Virus record (IMG/VR): IMGVR_UViG_3300046170_000116
Coordinates: 1 to 49,490 of that record
Strand: one strand, 5' to 3'
DNA length: 49,490 nucleotides
DNA from: a virus
Shown piece after piece: positions 1 to 4,875 of this stretch (positions within the stretch are counted from its first letter, which is position 1; every line of letters starts with the position of its first letter). Both the position numbers and the translations under genes were made by a program. The notes under the pieces were generated by a model that ran no database searches, was not told the origin of the DNA, and was given only the letters and a program-made list of their open reading frames with translations.

Positions 1-41
1 ACACCTCTCCTTTCTTATTCCTTAACAAAAAGTAAAACCGA

Positions 42-92
42 TTTGTTTTTCCCACCCCTGCCTACGTTTTTCATATTTCCCCTATGTTTTTC
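42..92 (+). promoter_or_regulatory. Phased GTTTTTC repeats, possible host-type promoter
   Basis: The heptamer GTTTTTC occurs at 45-51, 66-72 and 86-92, spaced 21 and 20 bp, which puts all copies on one DNA face. TTTG at 42-45 followed 17 bp later by TACGTTTT at 63-70 also resembles the Bacteroidetes TTTG / TAnnTTTG promoter. It lies upstream of the first phage-type promoter, so a role in early host-driven transcription or protein binding is inferred. No gene is visible from 1 to 241. Confidence 0.3.
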
Positions 93-179
93 GTGTTTAC
101 CCCCTGACCCTACATAGATCGATGCAGACTAACTACGTAGATCTTTTTAGGTTTTTGTGTATAGCAATACTCACACCTT

Positions 180-211
180 ACAAACATAATACGATTGATC
201 ATGGATAATAT
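180..211 (+). promoter_or_regulatory. Early phage promoter copy 1
   Basis: ACAAACATAATACGA at 180-194, 8-nt spacer, GGATAATAT at 203-211. Same architecture as six further copies, all with an 8-nt spacer. ACAAAC sits about 17-18 bp before GATAAT, a sigma-70-like geometry. It drives the 40-codon gene at 242. Confidence 0.75.
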
Positions 212-241
212 CTATGTATCTAACTTATTAATCTATTACTT

Positions 242-364
242 ATGAAAAATTATATCAAGAATATCAAATCAACCTGGAAGATCTACAAGCAAGGCCGATG
301 GGTTGGATCAATGAATGTCTACATGTTTATTCTTCGATATACTTTCAAGTATATTACTAAATAA
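242..364 (+). CDS. Early small basic protein, unknown
   Basis: A 40-aa frame starting MKNYIKNIKS that follows promoter copy 1 by about 30 nt and ends just before promoter copy 2, so it forms its own transcription unit. It is Lys/Arg/Tyr-rich and predicted basic, with a short hydrophobic stretch (MFILRY). No family is recognised. Support is position between two promoters and the A/T-rich leader without Shine-Dalgarno that the neighbours share. Early host-takeover peptides of this size are common in phages; the function here is unknown. Confidence 0.5.
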   Translation: MKNYIKNIKSTWKIYKQGRWVGSMNVYMFILRYTFKYITK

Positions 365-367
365 ATT

Positions 368-399
368 ACAAACTAAATACGAAGTAACAAAGATAATAT
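368..399 (+). promoter_or_regulatory. Early phage promoter copy 2
   Basis: ACAAACTAAATACGA at 368-382, 8-nt spacer, AGATAATAT at 391-399. An A/T-only leader leads to the ATG at 434. Confidence 0.75.
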
Positions 400-433
400 A
401 ATAAACTAATATAAATAAATAAATAATAATACT

Positions 434-661
434 ATGCAAAATTTAAAATCAAAAAGATTCGTCGTTCGTAAATCTTTAATCGGAAAAAATCAAATCATTG
501 AAGTAACATTTAAAAATGGTAAACAAGTTACATACAATCATGATAAAGTTTACAACATTATGAAAAGTAAACTAGAAACTATGAACTGTTTCAACAAGTA
601 TAAATCTTATACTTCATCTACTTCAATTCCAGTTATACTACGCGATAAAGAAATCGTTTAG
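434..661 (+). CDS. Early conserved protein, paralogue A of a tandem pair
   Basis: A 75-aa basic protein of unknown function. It shares most residues with the protein at 881-1111, including SKRF, RKSLIG, YNHDKVY and a near-identical C-terminus (KYKSYTSSTSIPVILRDK). The codons differ widely between the copies (for example the TSSTSIPVILR stretch), so both have been kept under protein-level selection. It has its own promoter (copy 2) and an ACTATG start context. There is no transmembrane or signal segment. A small nucleic-acid- or protein-binding early protein is a guess only. Confidence 0.8.
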   Translation: MQNLKSKRFVVRKSLIGKNQIIEVTFKNGKQVTYNHDKVYNIMKSKLETMNCFNKYKSYTSSTSIPVILRDKEIV

Positions 662-683
662 TATAACTAAAAAGTAGGACAAT

Positions 684-722
684 AGCCCCTTACTTATACT
701 ACTTATAAGGCTAATGTCACAC
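684..722 (+). repeat. Hairpin plus GGCTAATGTCACAC, copy 1
   Basis: AGCC and TTA (684-692) can pair with TAA and GGCT (706-712), followed directly by AATGTCACAC. A closely similar element, hairpin included, lies at 7954-7992, where ATGTCACAC is the start of the HTH-protein gene at 7984. Here the same ATG (714) reads only MSHF and then stops. It could be a regulatory copy or a remnant of that gene start. Confidence 0.35.
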
Positions 723-804
723 TTTTGAATTATGCATGAAAGTAATGTGTTCCATTACCCCTTCGTGTATAGCATTTTCTCTTCACACTCTCACTAAATA
801 GTTT

Positions 805-836
805 ACAAACTAAATACGAATGTATTTGGATAATAT
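805..836 (+). promoter_or_regulatory. Early phage promoter copy 3
   Basis: ACAAACTAAATACGA at 805-819, 8-nt spacer, GGATAATAT at 828-836. The first downstream ATG (839) is too close to the -10 to be used, which supports the start at 881. Confidence 0.75.
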
Positions 837-880
837 ATATGAATAAAAAAATTAATAATAACAAAATAATAAATAACACT

Positions 881-1111
881 ATGTCAAATAATATTCTATC
901 AAAAAGATTCGTGATTAGAAAATCACTCATTGGTCAAAATAAAACAATTGAAGTAAACTTCAAGTCAGGTAAAACTTTCACTTACAATCATGATAAAGTA
1001 TATGAAATAATGAAAGATAAATTAACTAACATGAATTGCTTCGAAAAGTATAAATCTTATACCTCTTCCACTAGTATTCCTGTGATTCTCAGAGATAAAA
1101 CAGTAATCTAG
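881..1111 (+). CDS. Early conserved protein, paralogue B of a tandem pair
   Basis: A 76-aa basic protein, sister of the one at 434-661. An in-frame ATG exists at 839, but it lies 2 nt past the promoter -10. The ATG at 881 keeps the paralogue's N-terminus and has the CACTATG context typical of this region, so 881 is preferred. Conserved blocks are SKRFVIRKSLIG, TYNHDKVY, MNCF and KYKSYTSSTSIPVILRDK. The gene is followed at once by a rho-independent terminator, making a single-gene unit. Function unknown. Confidence 0.8.
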   Translation: MSNNILSKRFVIRKSLIGQNKTIEVNFKSGKTFTYNHDKVYEIMKDKLTNMNCFEKYKSYTSSTSIPVILRDKTVI

Positions 1112-1129
1112 TTTGAATTTCAAACATAG

Positions 1130-1163
1130 AAGGGTGGTGCTACACCTACTCCACCCTTTTTTT
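1130..1163 (+). terminator. Rho-independent terminator
   Basis: An 8-bp stem, AAGGGTGG (1130-1137) with CCACCCTT (1151-1158), a 13-nt loop and a run of T. It ends the transcript of paralogue B. Confidence 0.8.
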
Positions 1164-1208
1164 ATATAAATAAACTATCACCTTTTAACATTAAAAATAC
1201 AATACTAT

Positions 1209-1310
1209 ATGAGAACTTTCTTACACACTATAATCTTGAAAATCAGCAACTTTAAACTTTCTGACTACATCGAAGTAGGTAGTGCACCTGATGAAACTAC
1301 TTGGCGCTAA
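1209..1310 (+). CDS. Possible micro-protein
   Basis: A 33-aa frame (MRTFLHTIIL...) between the terminator at 1130-1163 and promoter copy 4. A hydrophobic N-terminal stretch precedes a polar, acidic end. No promoter of the repeated type precedes it, so expression is uncertain. No family recognised. Confidence 0.3.
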   Translation: MRTFLHTIILKISNFKLSDYIEVGSAPDETTWR

Positions 1311-1318
1311 CAAGTTAT

Positions 1319-1350
1319 ACAAACTTAATACGACTAAAGCACGATAATAT
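1319..1350 (+). promoter_or_regulatory. Early phage promoter copy 4
   Basis: ACAAACTTAATACGA at 1319-1333, 8-nt spacer, CGATAATAT at 1342-1350. It feeds the micro-gene cluster beginning at 1383. Confidence 0.75.
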
Positions 1351-1382
1351 AATAAAATACTAACTAATAAAATAATAATACT

Positions 1383-1502
1383 ATGTCTAACAAATCTTAC
1401 ACTTTACTAAAAATATCACTTAGAGTTTACAAAACTCACTGGCTTGAACTTACTGACGAGCAAAAGTCTGAAGTGTTAGACATATACTATGATTTCTATT
1501 AA
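1383..1502 (+). CDS. Early micro-protein, unknown
   Basis: A 39-aa frame (MSNKSYTLLK...) placed about 30 nt after promoter copy 4, with an AATACTATG start context like the paralogues at 434 and 881. The C-terminus is acidic and aromatic (DIYYDFY). It is the first gene of a polycistronic cluster that runs to promoter copy 5. No recognised family; the promoter and start context are the support. Confidence 0.55.
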   Translation: MSNKSYTLLKISLRVYKTHWLELTDEQKSEVLDIYYDFY

Positions 1503-1514
1503 AATAATATAACT

Positions 1515-1772
1515 ATGCAACACAGAAATATACCATACGAATATCGTAAGTGGACTGCTTACAACGGACAGGAGTGTTCTGCCTTTACATGTAAGTACTT
1601 TAACTTCCACCCTTATCACATTATGTCTTTTTCTACAGAACTAGAACAAGATATGATCGCTCAAATCGATGAGTACATAGATAACCGCGAGGTGTATGTA
1701 GCTAAGCGTAAACTTACAGATAAAGCAGCAGCGGAATTTTATAAAACTTTAGGCGAATATAAAGGAGATTAA
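1515..1772 (+). CDS. Small early protein, unknown
   Basis: An 85-aa protein starting at an ACTATG 12 nt after the preceding stop. It has two N-terminal cysteines (QECSAFTC) near aromatic and His residues, then a polar helical C-terminal half. Two Cys plus nearby His could bind metal, but no complete finger is visible. It is followed within 2 nt by the next start, which carries an AAAGGAG sequence, one of the few Shine-Dalgarno-like sites in this block. Confidence 0.7.
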   Translation: MQHRNIPYEYRKWTAYNGQECSAFTCKYFNFHPYHIMSFSTELEQDMIAQIDEYIDNREVYVAKRKLTDKAAAEFYKTLGEYKGD

Positions 1773-1773
1773 T

Positions 1774-1941
1774 ATGAAATACATAACTATACTAGATTTT
1801 CAATATGGTCATGTGCACCAATATGAGATACAAGAAGACCAATATCCAAGACATAAGAACTTAGAAGATTTTATAATCTCTAAAGGTTTTAGTCTTAGTA
1901 ACATTGAGTGGATGAGTCACTATGATAAAAAAATATATTAA
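1774..1941 (+). CDS. Small early protein, unknown
   Basis: A 55-aa frame (MKYITILDFQYGHVHQYEIQ...), too short for standard ORF cut-offs but tightly packed: the ATG lies 2 nt after the previous stop and behind AAAGGAG at 1761-1767, and the next ATG is 2 nt after its stop. The mix of aromatic, His and acidic residues looks like a small folded protein. Its ending (SNIEWMSHY) resembles phage proteins that modulate small enzymes, but no family can be named. Confidence 0.6.
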   Translation: MKYITILDFQYGHVHQYEIQEDQYPRHKNLEDFIISKGFSLSNIEWMSHYDKKIY

Positions 1942-1943
1942 CT

Positions 1944-2084
1944 ATGCAATTTATACAAATAACTAACAATAAAGAGATCGATATGACTTCTCTTATACTA
2001 AAACAAATGCAAGGCGAGATCACACGCGATGAAGTCTTACAAGTAATCAATGATAATATAGTAAAAAATTCAGATGAGATATAA
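1944..2084 (+). CDS. Small early protein, unknown
   Basis: A 46-aa frame (MQFIQITNNK...) with an ACTATG start 2 nt after the preceding gene. It is helical and acidic at the C-terminus. It overlaps the next small frame (2074) in another phase, as expected in a compact operon. No family recognised. Confidence 0.5.
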   Translation: MQFIQITNNKEIDMTSLILKQMQGEITRDEVLQVINDNIVKNSDEI

Positions 2085-2220
2085 TATAATATATTGGAGT
2101 AATGGCTCCTATGAAGCAGAAATAATAGATCAAGCAGAAAATAGAGTAGAAGCTCTAAGTCTCGTACAAGAGTACAGGATTGCCTTTAGAACTAACAGTA
2201 TAAGCTTTCAAAGAATATGA
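2074..2220 (+). CDS. Small early protein, unknown
   Basis: A 48-aa frame (MRYNIIYWSNGSYEAEIIDQ...) overlapping the previous gene by 11 nt and the next by 3 nt (ATATGA). The chained overlaps of four short frames between 1774 and 2348 argue that each is translated. A beta-then-helix composition (YWSNGSYEAE followed by AENRVEALSLVQEYR) looks like a small folded protein. Function unknown. Confidence 0.5.
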   Translation: MRYNIIYWSNGSYEAEIIDQAENRVEALSLVQEYRIAFRTNSISFQRI

Positions 2221-2348
2221 AGAAGAAAACTAGAAAACACTCACACCATAAACTATTGCAAGCAGAAATAAAGTTGTTAGAACAAGAGTATTATGATCGC
2301 TTAAATGCAGAGATACCACAATGGCAACAGAATCAATATACAAACTAA
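2217..2348 (+). CDS. Small basic protein, unknown
   Basis: A 43-aa frame with a strongly basic start (MKKKTRKHSHHK) and an amphipathic helix (LLQAEIKLLEQEYYDRL). It starts inside the stop of the previous gene, and its last codons run into promoter copy 5 (the ACAAAC box encodes Thr-Asn). A nucleic-acid-binding role would fit the charge but is an inference. Confidence 0.5.
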   Translation: MKKKTRKHSHHKLLQAEIKLLEQEYYDRLNAEIPQWQQNQYTN

Positions 2349-2371
2349 ATACGACAATAGTCGGATAATAT
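2340..2371 (+). promoter_or_regulatory. Early phage promoter copy 5
   Basis: ACAAACTAAATACGA at 2340-2354, 8-nt spacer, GGATAATAT at 2363-2371. It overlaps the 3' end of the preceding coding frame and lies 14 nt before the next ATG. Confidence 0.75.
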
Positions 2372-2384
2372 AATAAAAAAAACT

Positions 2385-2576
2385 ATGCAACAAATAAAAT
2401 TCTTACCAAACAACCATATTCGCATCGAAGGTACAACTTACAAAGGCTATAAAGTCGGCGAACTACCAAAATCCTTCGCATTTATCTACGACGAAGATAC
2501 AGGCAAAGAAGGTAAATCAGAATGGTTTAACTACAAAGGTCTTACTTATGTACCTAAAACCGAGTTACCATGGTAG
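2385..2576 (+). CDS. Small early protein, unknown
   Basis: A 63-aa protein beginning at ACTATG directly behind promoter copy 5. It is rich in beta-forming and aromatic residues (HIRIEGTTYKGYKVGELP, SEWFNYKGLTYVP), like a small SH3- or OB-type barrel. No catalytic motif. The next frame begins inside its last codons (ATGGTAG). Confidence 0.65.
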   Translation: MQQIKFLPNNHIRIEGTTYKGYKVGELPKSFAFIYDEDTGKEGKSEWFNYKGLTYVPKTELPW

Positions 2577-2791
2577 TAACTAACATGAAAGAGCTGCTAA
2601 TCTATGCAGAGCAGCAAAAGAAATTACGTGCAAGCGAGCATAGGCGCAGGCACGCCCACGATGGTTTGTGCAGTGGACTTACAGATGTCGAGTACAATCG
2701 AATGACTGTAAGACAGAAATCTACCTTTTCAAAGCTAGAAAGTTCACTCACAACCGTATGTGGCGAGATAATACAAAGAAATTTACAGTAG
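2570..2791 (+). CDS. Small basic protein, unknown
   Basis: A 73-aa protein overlapping the previous stop; an alternative start at 2585 (MKELLIYAEQQ) gives 68 aa. It is predicted helical with a very basic patch (KLRASEHRRRHAHD). The patch suggests binding to nucleic acid, but no HTH or zinc-binding pattern is complete. Part of the unit driven by promoter copy 5. Confidence 0.55.
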   Translation: MVVTNMKELLIYAEQQKKLRASEHRRRHAHDGLCSGLTDVEYNRMTVRQKSTFSKLESSLTTVCGEIIQRNLQ

Positions 2792-2816
2792 AACAACTTA
2801 AATTAATTAAAACACT

Positions 2817-3260
2817 ATGACAAATTATCAAAAAGAGCAATTTCTGCTCGAAGAACAGTATGTAAAACGTCTACTTATCGATCACGGAATCAGAGAAGTA
2901 ACAACACAGCGGCAAGCTAAAAATGAAACTCGTGAGTTTGAATTTCCTGTACCTTCGTTTAGCAGGCAAAGACTAAAGTATTATACTGAGCATAGTAATC
3001 CTTCGTATAATGTAAAAGACTTACCACGACTACGCATTGCTTGTTTCAAATCAGGTTATGTACGTAAGCAAAACGGTGCAGACAGAGCGTATCAACTAAA
3101 TCCTACATACGAGCAAAATTATAGATGCGTATGGCAGAGACAAGATGGTGAGATTTATATATCAAAAGGTATTACTAAAGCTCGTGCGCTTATACTTTCA
3201 CCAATAACAAGATTAAACTTTATGTTAAACTATTACCTTAAAAACTATGCAAACAATTAA
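2817..3260 (+). CDS. Early protein, unknown
   Basis: A 147-aa basic protein (start ACTATG) of unknown family, the largest product of the first 5 kb apart from the acidic protein further on. The N-terminal half is helical and charged (EEQYVKRLLIDHGIREV), the centre Tyr/Arg-rich, and the C-terminal segment more hydrophobic (ARALILSPITRLNFMLNYYLKN). It overlaps the start of the next small gene by 14 nt. No known motif is seen. Confidence 0.7.
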   Translation: MTNYQKEQFLLEEQYVKRLLIDHGIREVTTQRQAKNETREFEFPVPSFSRQRLKYYTEHSNPSYNVKDLPRLRIACFKSGYVRKQNGADRAYQLNPTYEQNYRCVWQRQDGEIYISKGITKARALILSPITRLNFMLNYYLKNYANN

Positions 3261-3381
3261 ACTAACAGAAAACGACTGCATTTTTGTACACTATGTACTA
3301 CGTATGTACGCTCAGCAAACACCTGGGTTAGATCAAGAAGACAAAGATGAAATACGTGAAGTAGCGGCTAAATTTAAATAA
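3247..3381 (+). CDS. Small early protein, unknown
   Basis: A 44-aa frame (MQTIKLTENDCIFVHYVLRM...) with an ACTATG start overlapping the preceding gene and ending 1 nt before the next ATG. Predicted helical, with an acidic second half. Support is operon packing and start context; no family recognised. Confidence 0.55.
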   Translation: MQTIKLTENDCIFVHYVLRMYAQQTPGLDQEDKDEIREVAAKFK

Positions 3382-3382
3382 T

Positions 3383-3592
3383 ATGGTAACAGAAAAAGCT
3401 ACATATTATGTAGAAACATGGATAAATGGTAATAAAAACCACGTAATAAAAACACTTGTTTACTTACTTACGAGTGATTCAATAGCTAATAGAATAGATT
3501 ATACTAATATATTATCAAAGTTTATTGCTTATGATAGTGATTTAGCTCTAACAGTAATTGATAGAGTGTTAAATAAAATATATGGAAAATGA
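3383..3592 (+). CDS. Small helical protein, unknown
   Basis: A 69-aa protein. After a short beta-like opening (KATYYVETWI) it is helical with repeated hydrophobic positions (VYLLTSDSIANRI, LTVIDRVLNKIYG). It overlaps the next gene by 4 nt (ATGA), indicating translational coupling. No family recognised. Confidence 0.65.
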   Translation: MVTEKATYYVETWINGNKNHVIKTLVYLLTSDSIANRIDYTNILSKFIAYDSDLALTVIDRVLNKIYGK

Positions 3593-3783
3593 GTAAAATG
3601 AAAGAACTAGATCAAGTTGCACAAGGTGTAGCGGATCATATTAAAGAAATAATATATCACACTGTTGAGTGGCAAATAGCAGATCAGCCTTTTGATGGCG
3701 ACGAGTTCAATGCTATACACGCGCAAGTTATGGATCGAGCAATCGAATACCTTTACAAACAAAATACGATCACCTCTGGATAA
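3589..3783 (+). CDS. Small acidic helical protein, unknown
   Basis: A 64-aa protein coupled by ATGA to the gene before it. It is predicted all-helical (LDQVAQGVADHIKEIIYHTVEW; FNAIHAQVMDRAIEYLYK) with net negative charge. Its 3' end contains promoter copy 6. Function unknown. Confidence 0.65.
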   Translation: MSKMKELDQVAQGVADHIKEIIYHTVEWQIADQPFDGDEFNAIHAQVMDRAIEYLYKQNTITSG

Positions 3784-3786
3784 TAT
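3755..3786 (+). promoter_or_regulatory. Early phage promoter copy 6
   Basis: ACAAACAAAATACGA at 3755-3769, 8-nt spacer, GGATAATAT at 3778-3786. It is the nearest promoter for the zinc-ribbon gene and for the structured RNA region at 3999-4383. Confidence 0.75.
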
Positions 3787-3812
3787 ATATGTAACAAATA
3801 AAATAAATAACT

Positions 3813-4001
3813 ATGTATTGTAGATGTGGTACAACCGTCCACCCTGTCCGTTTAGAACTGGGATATAAAACTTGTGTGAAGTGTTCAACAACTAAAACAT
3901 ACTCGTATGTCCCTATCATTGAGCACAAGACGGGCAATACAATACAAATCGTCAGCCAAGAAGTTAGCGCATCTGTGCACAGAGCTTGGCGGCGTAAATG
4001 A
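3813..4001 (+). CDS. Small zinc-ribbon protein
   Basis: A 62-aa basic protein with CRC near the N-terminus and CVKC about 18 residues later, a plausible four-Cys zinc ribbon. It is followed by a beta-rich stretch (YVPIIEHKTGNTIQIV) and a basic tail. Zinc ribbons of this size in phages bind DNA, RNA polymerase or other proteins; which applies here cannot be told. It is the only gene between promoter copy 6 and the structured RNA array, and a hairpin begins at its stop codon. Confidence 0.65.
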   Translation: MYCRCGTTVHPVRLELGYKTCVKCSTTKTYSYVPIIEHKTGNTIQIVSQEVSASVHRAWRRK

Positions 4002-4025
4002 TGGAAGCACCGTAATGGTCCATCA
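3999..4025 (+). ncRNA. Stem-loop at the head of the RNA array
   Basis: TGATGGA (3999-4005) pairs with TCCATCA (4019-4025) around a 13-nt loop; the stem includes the stop codon of the zinc-ribbon gene. There is no T tract, so it is not an ordinary terminator. It may protect the mRNA end or mark processing between the gene and the RNAs that follow. Confidence 0.35.
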
Positions 4026-4029
4026 AATA

Positions 4030-4143
4030 GCTACAAGTTAGTATCGAGTAGTAATGCGAGTGAGAATGCAAGTGAACTGGTGAGGGATCGTTATGAACTC
4101 AGGAATCTAAAAACACTCAATAGTTATTACCCTAGCTTGTAGC
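4030..4143 (+). ncRNA. Candidate structured RNA 1 (12-bp terminal helix)
   Basis: Positions 4030-4041 pair with 4132-4143 (12 bp, one G-U). Nested inside are GTAAT (4051-4055) with ATTAC (4126-4130) and GAGTG (4058-4062) with CACTC (4114-4118), then a smaller TGAG/CTCA hairpin near 4081-4101. The region has no convincing reading frame. The result is an extended rod of about 114 nt. No known RNA family is recognised; the fold is read by eye, without energy calculation or covariation. Confidence 0.45.
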
Positions 4144-4147
4144 ATAT

Positions 4148-4217
4148 GGGCGTGTAAATGGTTAGGGGTTCTGCTTTGTGCATTACCTAAACGCAGGTTC
4201 GATTCCTGCCACGTCCA
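4148..4217 (+). tRNA. tRNA-like element with acceptor stem and T-arm but no recognisable anticodon arm
   Basis: The 7-bp acceptor stem GGGCGTG (4148-4154) pairs with CACGTCC (4210-4216, one G-U), discriminator A at 4217, no encoded CCA. The T-arm is canonical: GCAGG, TTCGATT loop, CCTGC (4193-4209). Between them are only 38 nt. I could not fit a normal D-arm and anticodon arm. Instead TTAGG (4163-4167) pairs with CCTAA (4186-4190) and TGC with GCA above it, giving one long arm. It is either a tRNA mimic, like the tRNA-like domain of tmRNA or plant viral RNAs, or a decayed tRNA gene. No anticodon is assigned. Confidence 0.5.
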
Positions 4218-4222
4218 CTAAT

Positions 4223-4310
4223 AGAGAGATGGCAGATATGCAGCTATATACTTGTCCAACACAAAACGCGGGTAATCCGTAATCGAAGTGCTTCGTGGAC
4301 ACATCTCTCT
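4223..4310 (+). ncRNA. Candidate structured RNA 2 (9-bp terminal helix)
   Basis: AGAGAGATG (4223-4231) pairs with CATCTCTCT (4302-4310). Inside are a GCA/TGC hairpin with GATA loop (4232-4241) and a 6-bp helix TGTCCA (4253-4258) with TGGACA (4296-4301) stacked directly on the terminal helix. That helix encloses CGG/CCG (4269-4279) and CGAA/TTCG (4284-4295) hairpins. This is a multibranched fold of about 88 nt starting 5 nt after the tRNA-like element. No family is recognised. Confidence 0.45.
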
Positions 4311-4320
4311 TAAAATATTA

Positions 4321-4383
4321 AACAGTAGGTACCAAGCCTGGACAAGAAGGGTGCAGCGTTACCGAGTCGCAATGCCTACTGTT
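4321..4383 (+). ncRNA. Candidate structured RNA 3 (9-bp terminal helix)
   Basis: AACAGTAGG (4321-4329) pairs with CCTACTGTT (4375-4383). Inside are CCA/TGG with an AGCC loop (4332-4341) and GCG/CGC (4356-4370). It lies 10 nt after structured RNA 2 and about 40 nt before the start of the next gene, so it could also act as a 5' leader. TGGACAAG at 4339-4346 is the exact complement of CTTGTCCA at 4251-4258 in structured RNA 2. Confidence 0.4.
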
Positions 4384-4422
4384 AAAGTATTACTAATTTT
4401 AAAACAAGAACAAATGCCAAAT

Positions 4423-4611
4423 ATGAGTTATTGTCGGTTTGAAAACACCGTCACAGACATGCAAGATTGCGTAAATGCAATCGAAGAAAGAGACACAGAT
4501 GAGCTCAGCAGCTATGAAGTCAACGCTCTTTCACACTTTTTAGATCTCGCAAGAGAAATTACTAACCTCGAATATGATATCGAAGAAATACTAGGAGAAT
4601 ATGACAGCTAA
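4423..4611 (+). CDS. Conserved small phage protein (MSYCRF type)
   Basis: A 62-aa acidic helical protein. The frame stays open upstream to 4288, but that part runs through the structured RNAs and has unlike composition. The MSYCRFEN start at 4423, followed by TVTDMQDCVNAIEE, matches a type of small protein I recall from many phages, so 4423 (or MPN at 4414) is the likely start. Acidic residues are dense (EERDTDELSSYE). It overlaps the next gene. Function unknown. Confidence 0.65.
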   Translation: MSYCRFENTVTDMQDCVNAIEERDTDELSSYEVNALSHFLDLAREITNLEYDIEEILGEYDS

Positions 4612-4873
4612 AGTTAGACAAATGACAAGTAATAGCTCAGGTAATCCTGTGGCTAATCAATTCGTTATATATACTGACGAAGGAACTTACTTCCAAAGCT
4701 ATGACAGCGTTATTGCTTTTAGAGATAATAATCGTAAAATTATACTAGATAGTTACTATTGGGATTACTCGCGTACTACAAGTAAATACCGCAACCAGTT
4801 TTTAGGCGAAGGTACTGCAGATACTAAAGCTAAAATAGAATCAGGTGAGTATAAACTAGCTGATCTTCAGTAG
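4601..4873 (+). CDS. Conserved small phage protein
   Basis: A 90-aa protein overlapping the preceding gene by 11 nt. The core (NQFVIYTDEGTYFQSYDSVI, then DSYYWDYSRTTSKYRNQFLG) resembles a widespread small phage protein family of unknown function. It is beta-rich and aromatic in the middle with a polar C-terminus (KIESGEYKLADLQ). No enzymatic motif. It ends 2 nt before promoter copy 7. Confidence 0.75.
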   Translation: MTAKVRQMTSNSSGNPVANQFVIYTDEGTYFQSYDSVIAFRDNNRKIILDSYYWDYSRTTSKYRNQFLGEGTADTKAKIESGEYKLADLQ

Positions 4874-4875
4874 TT

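Noticed and set aside
839-880. Longer start (ATG at 839) for early paralogue B
   Set aside because: It lies 2 nt from the promoter -10 and would need a leaderless mRNA; the paralogue aligns from the ATG at 881.
4288-4422. Upstream extension of the MSYCRF gene to an ATG at 4288
   Set aside because: The added 45 residues run through two perfect RNA helices and have unlike, basic composition; the protein family typically starts at MSYCRF.
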